In this document: positions 34,386-41,486 of the stretch, one piece after another
Layout: the number at the start of each line of letters is the position of its first letter
Numbering within the stretch: position 1 is the first letter of the stretch
Assembly: GCA_964446485.1 (NCBI GenBank)
Contig: CAYUOU010000025.1
Span: 1 to 52,024 of the forward strand
Source of the DNA: JBDRRP01 sp964446485
Lineage (GTDB): Bacteria; Desulfobacterota; Desulfobacteria; Desulfobacterales; JBDRRP01
Reading direction: 5' to 3'
DNA length: 52,024 bases
Made by a program: the position numbers and the translations under genes
Notes under the pieces: generated by a model
What the model saw: only the letters and a program-made list of their open reading frames with translations
Database searches by the model: none
Told to the model about the DNA's origin: nothing

Positions 34386-34703
34386 ATGCCGACAGTTGAA
34401 TTTGGTGGAGAAAGCTTTGTAGTAGACGAAGACGGTTTCATCGACGATTACACCAACTGGAGTGAAGGGTGGGTTCAGTTTGTCAAGAAGGAAGAAGGCA
34501 TCGATGAACTGTCCGAAGAGCACCGTCTGGTCATCGGCACCCTGCGTGATTACTACGAGAAGAACGGGATCGCCCCCATGGTCCGTGTTCTTTCCAAGGT
34601 CACCGGCTTCAAGCTGAAACACATCTACGAGCTGTTCCCGTCAGGGCCGGGCAAGGGAGCCTGCAAAATGGCTGGGCTTCCGAAGCCGACCGGGTGTGTC
34701 TAA
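34386..34703 (+). CDS. dsrC: DsrC, dissimilatory sulfite reductase sulfur-carrier protein
   Basis: 105 residues. DsrC accepts the sulfur released by DsrAB as a trisulfide between two C-terminal cysteines and is then reduced by a membrane or Hdr-type thiol oxidoreductase. The functional C-terminal arm is complete: GPGKGACKMAGLPKPTGCV with Cys 11 residues apart and the last Cys penultimate, which separates true DsrC from TusE-type proteins. VEFGGESFVVDEDGFIDD and LRDYYEKNGIAPMVRVLSK are also typical. Strong AAGGAGG eight bases before the ATG, own promoter and terminator, so it is probably highly expressed alone. Its place after an Hdr/Flx operon suggests functional coupling. Confidence 0.96.
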   Translation: MPTVEFGGESFVVDEDGFIDDYTNWSEGWVQFVKKEEGIDELSEEHRLVIGTLRDYYEKNGIAPMVRVLSKVTGFKLKHIYELFPSGPGKGACKMAGLPKPTGCV

Positions 34704-34743
34704 TCCAGCAACGAGTGTGTTCCGTAACATTGCTTACGCTAAG

Positions 34744-34775
34744 AAAAGGCCCTGCAACGGCAGGGCCTTTTTTTT
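34744..34775 (+). terminator. Strong rho-independent terminator of dsrC
   Basis: Perfect AAGGCCCTGC-AACG-GCAGGGCCTT stem flanked by A and T runs; eight or more T follow. Confidence 0.95.
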
Positions 34776-34837
34776 CTGTGAATTCGACGGACCGCGGACG
34801 CGCCGGGGACACCTGCGGTTTATCCGAGGCTGAAGAT

Positions 34838-35299
34838 ATGCGAGAAAACATCGACGACACGGACCGCGCACTGCTGAATCGAATCCAGTCGGATTTTCCC
34901 ATCACCCCACGGCCCTTCGGGACCATCGCTGAGGAACTCGGCATCACTGAAGGCGATGCCATCGCGCGGCTGAAACGTCTAAAAGCAGAGGGCTACATCC
35001 GCCGCATCGGCGGCAATTTCGTCCCAGAGAAATTAGGATACGTGAGCACCTTGTGCGCCGCAAAGGTGCCGCCCGAGCGCATCGACCACTTTGCCGGCAC
35101 CGTGAACGAATACCCGGGCGTGACCCACAATTACCTGCGGGAAAACGATTATAATGTGTGGTTTACCTTCATCGCGCCGTCCCGTAGAGAGATCGCCGAC
35201 AACCTGTCGCAGATTGCCGAAGCAACCGGCGTCGAAAACATCCTGAACCTTCCAGCCACACATGTTTTCAAGATCAGGGCCAAGTTTAAGGTCAAGTAA
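34838..35299 (+). CDS. ahbB: Siroheme decarboxylase AhbB-type (Lrp/AsnC fold)
   Basis: 153 residues from ATG 34838, eight bases after GAGG. AsnC-type winged helix (IDDTDRALLNRIQSDFPITP; LGITEGDAIARLKRLKAEG) followed by IRRIGGNFVPEKLGYVSTLCAA and the heme-region motif PGVTHNYLRENDYNVWFT. This combination is the AhbA/AhbB (NirDLGH) family that decarboxylates siroheme to didecarboxysiroheme in alternative heme synthesis of sulfate reducers. The usual AhbA partner is not adjacent. The alternative, a plain Lrp regulator, is less likely because of the HNYLR and RRIGGNF signatures. Confidence 0.88.
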   Translation: MRENIDDTDRALLNRIQSDFPITPRPFGTIAEELGITEGDAIARLKRLKAEGYIRRIGGNFVPEKLGYVSTLCAAKVPPERIDHFAGTVNEYPGVTHNYLRENDYNVWFTFIAPSRREIADNLSQIAEATGVENILNLPATHVFKIRAKFKVK

Positions 35300-35347
35300 G
35301 CCACGGTTTCATCACTAACCAGCCGTCCAAGTTTGGTCTTCATCGCC

Positions 35348-36169
35348 ATGGAAAATGACATTCGCATCGCAGCCGCAGTGGTGCAATGCATCGTCGGCCG
35401 TATTGACGAGAACCTCCAGCGCATGGCCGGATTGGTATCGGCTGCGGCCGCCGCGGGCGTACGCATCATCTGCTTTCCCGAGTTGGCCGCCACAGGTTAC
35501 AGCCACCGCGAGTTCATTCGACGGCACGCCGAGACCGTGCCGGGCCGCATTTCAAGGCATTTCGGCCGTCTGGCGGATGCCCACGGCATGACCGTTCTGA
35601 CCGGCATGGCCGAAGTCACCGACGACGGCAGCTACTACGCCAGCCATCTGGTGGTGAGCCCGCGTCGCGCCCCTGACGTCTACCGAAAGGTTCATCTCGC
35701 CCCTCCCGAGCAAAACCTATTCAACGCCGGGGGGGGCGTCCCGGTGTTCGACTGCGACGGCGTGCGCTTCGGCATCCAGCTCTGCTACGATGCGCATTTT
35801 CCAGAACTCTCCACCCGCATGGCCGAAGCCGGCGCCGACGTGCTCTTCATCCCCCACGCGTCCCCCCGGGGGGATGCCAGCACCAAACATCAATCATGGA
35901 TGCGCCACCTGCCGGCCCGTGCCTATGACAACGGTGTTTTTGTGGTAGCCTGCAATCAAATCGGCGACAACGGCCAGGGGCTGACCTTTCCCGGAAACGC
36001 CGTCATCATCAACCCGTCCGGCAATGTGATGGCCCGAAAGCTCGACGGGACCGAAGGCCTGCTGGTGGCCGACCTCAAACTTGAGGACCTGCGCCATGTC
36101 CGGGAGCACCGCATGCGCTATTTTCTGCCCAATCGCCGCAAAGACCTGTTCCTTCCTCAGTCGTTGTAG
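35348..36169 (+). CDS. Nitrilase-superfamily carbon-nitrogen hydrolase
   Basis: 273 residues. The catalytic triad of the nitrilase fold is visible: Glu in IICFPELAATGY (E45), Lys in YRKVHLAPPEQNLF and Cys in GIQLCYDAHFPE. RGDASTKHQSWMRHLPARAY and VVACNQIGDN follow the C-terminal pattern. Substrate unknown: omega-amidase, ureidopropionase or agmatine-type amidase are all possible. The ATG at 35348 gives the best N-terminus (MENDIRIAAAVVQC). It follows ahbB by 48 bases in the same direction. Confidence 0.88.
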   Translation: MENDIRIAAAVVQCIVGRIDENLQRMAGLVSAAAAAGVRIICFPELAATGYSHREFIRRHAETVPGRISRHFGRLADAHGMTVLTGMAEVTDDGSYYASHLVVSPRRAPDVYRKVHLAPPEQNLFNAGGGVPVFDCDGVRFGIQLCYDAHFPELSTRMAEAGADVLFIPHASPRGDASTKHQSWMRHLPARAYDNGVFVVACNQIGDNGQGLTFPGNAVIINPSGNVMARKLDGTEGLLVADLKLEDLRHVREHRMRYFLPNRRKDLFLPQSL

Positions 36170-36238
36170 ACGCCTCAAAACCACACAAAGGCACGGCACG
36201 CCGTACCCCCTGAGACAACTGCTTGAGATGATCCGGAA

Positions 36239-36589
36239 CTATCGGGTGAGGTCCAGATCGAAATAGGAAACGTGGAAAAGCAGCATTTTTCGGGTGAAAT
36301 CCACAAACAGCGATTTGCCAAGCTCGCCGTTGTCGATCTGCTGCCGCATCTCCTGCAACTTGGACTTGAGATAGATATGCTCCCCGCGGTGTTCTTCGGT
36401 CATGTCAAACCGGCGGGCTGCACAGATGTGCTCTTCGGTATCCATGTGCCGGGAAAAGGCATCAAGGACGATCCGTGCGTGGTGGGCCCACCCATCGGAT
36501 TGTCTGCCGCACAAATCCAGGAGGGAATCAATGTTGGCGTGATCTTCGTCGATCTGCCGGTCACCGGTTGAGTAATACGTATGCCACAT
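36239..36589 (-). CDS. Bacteriohemerythrin-like protein
   Basis: 116 residues, a single four-helix hemerythrin domain. Iron ligands of the family are visible: His in IDEDHANID, the H-x3-E of FSRHMDTEEH, H-x3-H in EEHRGEHIYL, and H-x4-D of LLFHVSYFDLDL. It probably binds O2 or related ligands at a di-iron site for oxygen protection or sensing. The start MWHTYYSTGDRQIDEDH aligns with the family opening; AAGG is five bases before the ATG. Convergent to the nitrilase gene and separated from YkgJ by 82 bases. Confidence 0.87.
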   Translation of the reverse strand: MWHTYYSTGDRQIDEDHANIDSLLDLCGRQSDGWAHHARIVLDAFSRHMDTEEHICAARRFDMTEEHRGEHIYLKSKLQEMRQQIDNGELGKSLFVDFTRKMLLFHVSYFDLDLTR

Positions 36590-36671
36590 AGGACCTTCTC
36601 ACGCGTATGGTCAGTGGTGCAATGAATATTTAATGAATGTTTGTGCCGTGTGAAACGGCCGTCTTCACCGG

Positions 36672-37412
36672 CTAAAACGCCCTCACGCAGTTCGTTTCCG
36701 ACTGCTGACACGGCGGCCCACCGGCGGAACGCAAGACCACGCCGGTGGATAGGCGCGATAAACGGGGCTTTCCATCGTTCGAGCGCAGTCGGTAGCCAAA
36801 CATGTGCAGCAGGTCGGCCACCGGGCGCCCGAAGAGAAAATCGAACAGCGCCGGGTCCACACGACCCGATTCGGCCAGGACGGCGCGCAGTTCGCGGTCG
36901 TACTGAACGACATCGGTAATCCGCCGAAGATAGACGGCGCCCTCGTCTTTGGAAAATCCGTTGAAAAGGCGCCGCAGGAGCACCATGTCGCAGCGCTGTT
37001 CATGCTCCTCAATCAAGGACCACACATTCCCGGCTTTTCCGATGAGATCTTCCCGGGTGAGGCGGTCTTTTTCGTATACGGCCAAGAAAGCCTCGGGGGC
37101 CCGGCATTCCAAAACGCGGCACTCCATGGGGCGGTCCTCATAGATGTCGCAGCCGTTGTCGGCGCTCAGATACCGGCACACCCATCGGCCTTCAGTCCCC
37201 TTGACCTTGATAATATCCGATGGGGCCGGTGCCAGCTGGTTTTTTACATTTTCGTGGACCATCTCGCCGGGCCGGATGGTGAACAGGTCACGCAGCGGGA
37301 TGCGGCCGCTTTCCACAAGGTCCATGTCTTCTCGATGGAGGGCCGGCCCGCCACGCCGACAGCAGGTGCCGCAACGCCGGCAGGGCGCATTGGATGTCGG
37401 TGATTGAGGCAT
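36672..37412 (-). CDS. YkgJ-family cysteine-cluster protein
   Basis: 246 residues. N-terminal CRRCGTCCRRGGPALHREDM and later CRYLSADNGCDIYEDRPMECRVLEC make up the eight-cysteine YkgJ (UPF0153) signature, thought to bind zinc or iron-sulfur. The C-terminal 120 residues (FNGFSKDEGAVYLRRITDV, RPVADLLHMFGYRL) are helical and specific to delta-proteobacterial members, as far as I can tell. The ATG at 37412 is chosen because upstream sequence in the same frame belongs to a different, broken gene. No good ribosome site. Function unknown. Confidence 0.8.
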   Translation of the reverse strand: MPQSPTSNAPCRRCGTCCRRGGPALHREDMDLVESGRIPLRDLFTIRPGEMVHENVKNQLAPAPSDIIKVKGTEGRWVCRYLSADNGCDIYEDRPMECRVLECRAPEAFLAVYEKDRLTREDLIGKAGNVWSLIEEHEQRCDMVLLRRLFNGFSKDEGAVYLRRITDVVQYDRELRAVLAESGRVDPALFDFLFGRPVADLLHMFGYRLRSNDGKPRLSRLSTGVVLRSAGGPPCQQSETNCVRAF

Positions 37413-37475
37413 GCCGGAGGTTATACCAGAGGATACCCAGGCGGGCAATTGGTTAGTGACCGACAGCGAAGTAAT

Positions 37476-37595
37476 TTTAAGCGCGATGGGCACCACGTTC
37501 AACCGCCAATACAGATCCTCCCTGAACCGGCCTTTCTTTACCTCATCCAGCAGGTTCCGATTGGTGGCGGCCACAACGCGAACGTCCACAGGAAT
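37476..37595 (-). pseudogene. Fragment of a sigma-54 activator AAA+ domain
   Basis: About 40 codons (IPVDVRVVAATNRNLLDEVK, then KGRFREDLYWRLNVVPIAL) match the sensor I region of NtrC-type AAA+ domains, then the similarity stops. No Walker motifs or helix-turn-helix remain nearby. It is in the same frame as the YkgJ gene, so automatic start calls could fuse the two. A deletion relic between YkgJ and the peroxiredoxin. Confidence 0.8.
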
Positions 37596-37663
37596 CGCCG
37601 CCAAAACAGTGAGGCCGCCGCAGCCCAGCCGCAACGGCCCCAAATCAGCAGCGTGACGGCGGG

Positions 37664-38389
37664 TTAATCAAAAGCCATGTCCGTCTTCCACACTTCCCAG
37701 ACCTTGCCCACTAGATCGGGCCCGGGTTTGAGGGTCTGTTTGCCGGGACGCCAACCGGAGGGCGTAGCTTCTTTGCCACCGCTGTTTCTAACCAGCTGAA
37801 AGGCCTGGACCTGCCGGAAGGTTTCCTCCTCATTCCGTCCCACCGGCGGTGTCAGCACTTCATAGCCTTGAACCATGCCGTCCGGATCGATGATGAAACG
37901 GCCTCGGGCCTCCACGCCGGCGGCCTCGTCGAAAACGCCGTAGACGCGGCCCACCTTGCCGCCGGTGTCGGACAGCATGGGGAAAGGAACGCCGCCGTCC
38001 ACCATTTTGGAAAGTTCGTTATCATCCCACATCTTGTGAACGAAGACACTGTCGATGCTCATGGAGAGCACATTGACGCCGAGCTTCTGGAAGGCCTCGT
38101 ATTTTTCGGCAACTGCCGAGATTTCAGTCGCTCAGACAAAGGTGAAATCCCCGGGGTAGAAACAGAGCAGCACCCACTGGCCGATGTACTCAGAAAGTGA
38201 CAGTGATATAAATTTGCCATTGTGATATCCTGGAGCATTGAAATCCGGGGCTTTCTGGCCGACCATAATCATGGCGCCGCCCTCCTTTTTGGGTTGAGAT
38301 GGGGGGGTTGTTTTTGGATCATCGGTGGCCGTCCCACCGACGGGGCCGCCGGTGGGTCGGGCACATCCCACTTTCATGTCTTTCGCCAT
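37664..38389 (-). CDS. Selenoprotein peroxiredoxin (AhpC/Prx family; UGA at 38134-38132)
   Basis: 241 residues when UGA is read as Sec. The peroxidatic site is FYPGDFTFV-U86-ATEIS, where Cys is universal in ordinary peroxiredoxins (FTFVCPTE). Upstream VGQKAPDFNAPGYHNG and downstream SMSIDSVFVHKMWDD, PMLSDTGGKVGRVYGV and ARGRFIIDPDGMV are all intact, so the gene is functional. A hairpin follows the UGA. The N-terminal tail (about 40 residues, Pro/Gly rich with C9) is longer than usual, as is the C-terminal TLKPGPDLVGKVWEVWK tail. The start ATG at 38389 follows AAGGAGG. It reduces peroxides, important for an anaerobe. Confidence 0.92.
38106..38119 (-). promoter_or_regulatory. SECIS-like hairpin of the peroxiredoxin
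   Basis: TCGGC-AGTT-GCCGA on the minus strand begins 12 bases after the UGA; a G is second in the loop, 18 bases past it. Smaller than the other two and lacking GG. Confidence 0.55.
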
Positions 38390-38858
38390 AAACGCCTCCT
38401 TGCTGTGACGATCATTCGGCAACCGCCGGTCTTTGTTTTCTAGACCCGTTGCCAATCAACTGCTGGATGATCAACTCTTATATCATCGTTCTCGGGGCTT
38501 CAATCGATAAATATTTCATACTATTTTAAATGGTTATACGCCTATCTGCTATGCCATACCTCTCCGCCGATCAGCGCAAAAACCGCCGGTTGGGCTGTCG
38601 CGGTGGCGAATTCTACGGGTTCGGGAGCCAGGGATGGCGGTATTCGAGGTTGCCCCATCGAGCAGGCTAGTGGTAAGGGCTCTGTGAAATTTGACGGCGC
38701 CGCGAAAGTCAGATATTTGCTGAAAAAGGCGCCCTCGACATTGCGAATTGCGGCTTATTCAACCTGCACGCTGCGGATTTCGCCGACCGCAGGCACACAT
38801 CCGTCACGTTACTCAGCTTGTTATCGGTCCACCGCCTGAAGAAAGGAATTTTCCGACT
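38390..38858. other. Divergent peroxiredoxin / PRPP synthetase intergenic region
   Basis: 469 bases. AT-rich around 38500-38540 (TATTTCATACTATTTTAAAT), probably holding the divergent promoters. No convincing small gene; the frames present lack homology or ribosome sites. GAAAGGA near 38841 serves prs. Confidence 0.5.
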
Positions 38859-39797
38859 ATGAATCGCCTGAGGGTTTTTTCCGGAAACGCCAATGTGCCC
38901 CTGGCCACGCAGATCTGCGAGCATATCGGCATCGCCCTCAGCCCCATGGAGATCTCCCGTTTTTCCAATGACAACCTGTTTGTCCAGGTCCACACCAACG
39001 TCCGTGAGCGGGATGTGTTCGTCGTGCAGCCCCTGACGGCGCCGGTGAGCGACCGCATTATGGAGCTCTTTATCACCATGGACGCGCTCCGCAGCGCATC
39101 GGCAGGCCGTATCACGGCGGTCATCCCCTACTTCTCCTACGCCCGCTCCGACAAGAAAGACGCCCCGCGCATTTCCATCACCGGCCGTCTGATCGCCGAT
39201 CTGCTCAAAACCGCCGGCGCCGATCGGGTGCTCACCATGGATCTGCATTCGGACGCCGTACATGGCTTTTTCAGTATGCCCGTGGATCACCTCACCGCCA
39301 TTCCGCTCATTGCCGGGCACTACCGGGAGGCCATGGACCTCGGTAACGCCGTGGCCGTGGCCACCGATGCCGGCGGAGCCAAACGCGTAGGCAAATTTGC
39401 CAAGGCCCTGGACATTCCCCTGGCCATTATCGACAAGCGACGGGTGGCCGACACTCGGGTCCAGCAAGGGCTGGTCGTGGGTGACGTCGCCGGCAAGGAT
39501 GCCATTATTTTCGACGATGAAATATCCACGGGCGGAACCCTGGTAGCCACCGCCAATACCCTGGTTCGGGCCGGGGTGAAGCGCCTTATGGTGGGCGCCA
39601 CCCATGCCGTGCTTTGTGGCAATGCCAGCGAGAGACTGCGTGAGGCCGATATCGAGAAGCTGGTCGTCACCAACACGGTGGACATCCCAGAGGCCAGCCG
39701 CATGGATCGACTCTCCGTCATTACCGTGGCGCCGCTGATGGCGGAAGCCATCCGTCGCATCCACACCGGCGACAGCGTCGGCGCGCTGTTCAACTAG
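38859..39797 (+). CDS. prs: Ribose-phosphate pyrophosphokinase (PRPP synthetase)
   Basis: Makes PRPP from ribose 5-phosphate and ATP for nucleotide, His, Trp and NAD synthesis. 312 residues, normal. Start MNRLRVFSGNANVPLATQIC; the FSNDN segment, DNLFVQVHTNVRERDVFVVQ, DALRSASAGRITAVIPYFSY, RSDKKDAPRISITGRLIAD and TMDLHSD are all Prs signatures. The PRPP loop is IIFDDEISTGGTL, where most Prs have DDMIDTGGT; this variant is seen in class members outside the classical type. The ATG at 38859 follows GAAAGGA. Four bases before the AI-2E gene. Confidence 0.93.
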   Translation: MNRLRVFSGNANVPLATQICEHIGIALSPMEISRFSNDNLFVQVHTNVRERDVFVVQPLTAPVSDRIMELFITMDALRSASAGRITAVIPYFSYARSDKKDAPRISITGRLIADLLKTAGADRVLTMDLHSDAVHGFFSMPVDHLTAIPLIAGHYREAMDLGNAVAVATDAGGAKRVGKFAKALDIPLAIIDKRRVADTRVQQGLVVGDVAGKDAIIFDDEISTGGTLVATANTLVRAGVKRLMVGATHAVLCGNASERLREADIEKLVVTNTVDIPEASRMDRLSVITVAPLMAEAIRRIHTGDSVGALFN

Positions 39798-39801
39798 CGC
39801 C

Positions 39802-40911
39802 ATGGATCGGCAATCCATCAGCACTCGGGTCCTGCTGCTCTGCCTGCTGGCGGTCTCCGCGTTGTTTGTGGCCATGATCCGCCAGTTCCTCATGGCCATT
39901 ATCCTGGCAGCCATCTTTTCCGCTCTCGCCCATCCTGTCTACCGCCGATTCACCGCCTGGTTCGGCGGGCGGCGGGGACCCGCCTCGTTTCTGACGATCC
40001 TGCTCATCCTCTTCGTCGTTATGGTCCCACTGACGGGGCTGCTGGGGGTCGTCGCCGCCCAGGCCTTGAAGGTCGGCGCCGCCGCCAAACCCTGGATAAT
40101 GGCACGAATCGGGGAGCCCGCGGCCCTATCCGAGGCCATTCGGGCATTGCCTTTCTACGAAGAAATCGCCCCGTACCAGACCCAGATCGCGGAAAAGATC
40201 AGTGCGCTGGTGGGCGCACTCAGCGGCTTCATCGTCAACGGTGTCTCCGCCATGACGCTGGGCACGGTGAACTTCGCCTTCCACCTGTTCGTCATGCTCT
40301 ACTGCACGTTCTTTTTTCTCATGGACGGCGACAGAATGCTGGAAAAGGCACTCTTCTACCTGCCCTTAGAGGACAAGGACGAACGCCGCATGCTCGAGCG
40401 GTTCACCTCAGTGACGAGAGCCACCCTCAAAGGCACTCTGGTCATCGGGATCATCCAGGGAGGAATGGCCGGTGCGGCCTTTTGGGTGGCGGGCATCCCC
40501 AGTGCCGTCTTCTGGGGTGCAGTAATGGCGGTGCTCTCCGTGATCCCCAGCATCGGTTCCGCCGTTGTCTGGGCACCGGCGGCGATCATTCTCGCCGCAT
40601 CGGGCCATATCGCCCAGGGCATCGGGTTGGGAGCGTTCTGCGCCGTGGTTGTCGGCAGCGTGGACAACCTGCTGCGGCCGATGCTGGTGGGCAAAGATAC
40701 ACAGATGCACGAACTGATGATTTTCTTCGGAACCATGGGCGGTATCATGATGTTCGGCATTGCCGGCATGATCATCGGTCCCATCATCGCCGCACTGTTT
40801 CTGACCTTATGGGACATTTACGGCATCGTTTTCCAGGGTGTCCTTCCAGAGGTCACCTCTCTCAATCCGCCGCCGGGTTCTTCGACCGATGGCGAAGGAG
40901 ACCGACCATGA
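39802..40911 (+). CDS. AI-2E family (PerM/YdiK-type) membrane permease
   Basis: 369 residues with the family layout: two N-terminal membrane helices (LLLCLLAVSALFVAMIRQF, MAIILAAIFSALAHPVY), a soluble insert (about 100-135), then several more helices with the loop GIPSAVFWGAVMAVLSVIPS and the C-terminal GMIIGPIIAALFLTLWDIYG. Family members include exporters of small molecules and Na+/H+ antiporters; AI-2 export itself is shown for few. It lies four bases after prs and overlaps the HNH gene by ATGA, so the three are one operon. Confidence 0.9.
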   Translation: MDRQSISTRVLLLCLLAVSALFVAMIRQFLMAIILAAIFSALAHPVYRRFTAWFGGRRGPASFLTILLILFVVMVPLTGLLGVVAAQALKVGAAAKPWIMARIGEPAALSEAIRALPFYEEIAPYQTQIAEKISALVGALSGFIVNGVSAMTLGTVNFAFHLFVMLYCTFFFLMDGDRMLEKALFYLPLEDKDERRMLERFTSVTRATLKGTLVIGIIQGGMAGAAFWVAGIPSAVFWGAVMAVLSVIPSIGSAVVWAPAAIILAASGHIAQGIGLGAFCAVVVGSVDNLLRPMLVGKDTQMHELMIFFGTMGGIMMFGIAGMIIGPIIAALFLTLWDIYGIVFQGVLPEVTSLNPPPGSSTDGEGDRP

Positions 40912-41294
40912 GCGACCGATCTACTACCGGCAGCAACCCGCGCAGCACCCAGATCATCGCCGCGGCCCGCCGCGCGCGCAATGCACGCGAGACCTCCTAT
41001 CGGGAACGTGCACTCAAGCTGTTCCCCCACGTCTGCGGCCGCTGTGGCCGGGAGTTTGAAGGAAAGCGTCTCAAGGAACTCACCGTTCACCACAAGGACC
41101 ACAACCACGACAACAACCCACCGGACGGAGGCAACTGGGAATTGCTGTGCATTTACTGCCACGACGAGGAGCACGAACGACTCAAGACCGCAGAGGCCTA
41201 CGGGCCGGGCGCCTCGAGTGACACCGACGTCGCCTCCGGCGGCAATCGGCCCTTCGCCGATCTGGCCGAGTTGCTCAAGAATAAAGGTTCATAA
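40908..41294 (+). CDS. yajD: YajD-like HNH nuclease-domain protein
   Basis: 128 residues. CGRCGREF zinc cysteines, LTVHHKDHNHDNNPP with the HH of the HNH centre, then NWELLCIYCHDEEHERL. The N-terminal ARNARETSYRERALKLFPH is shared with E. coli YajD. Small HNH proteins of this group are often housekeeping genes of unknown role. Its ATG overlaps the TGA of the previous gene, so translation is coupled. Confidence 0.9.
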   Translation: MSDRSTTGSNPRSTQIIAAARRARNARETSYRERALKLFPHVCGRCGREFEGKRLKELTVHHKDHNHDNNPPDGGNWELLCIYCHDEEHERLKTAEAYGPGASSDTDVASGGNRPFADLAELLKNKGS

Positions 41295-41486
41295 GCGCTT
41301 TTCCCAGCTAACGCACCCCTGCGGTATCCGCCCCACAGATCTTTTCCGGCTCCCATGCCGCTAAGGCATGCTTCTACAATAGACAAGGCAAACCCGCCTG
41401 TGGTATGCCCGTAGTGGGAAGTGATTATGTGCAACGCATAACAATTGCGGCAGGCCACTGTCGCCAACTACGGGGGAGGGCATTCC

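Noticed and set aside
38603..38839. Possible small gene between peroxiredoxin and prs
   Set aside because: No homology, no ribosome site, overlaps the probable prs leader.
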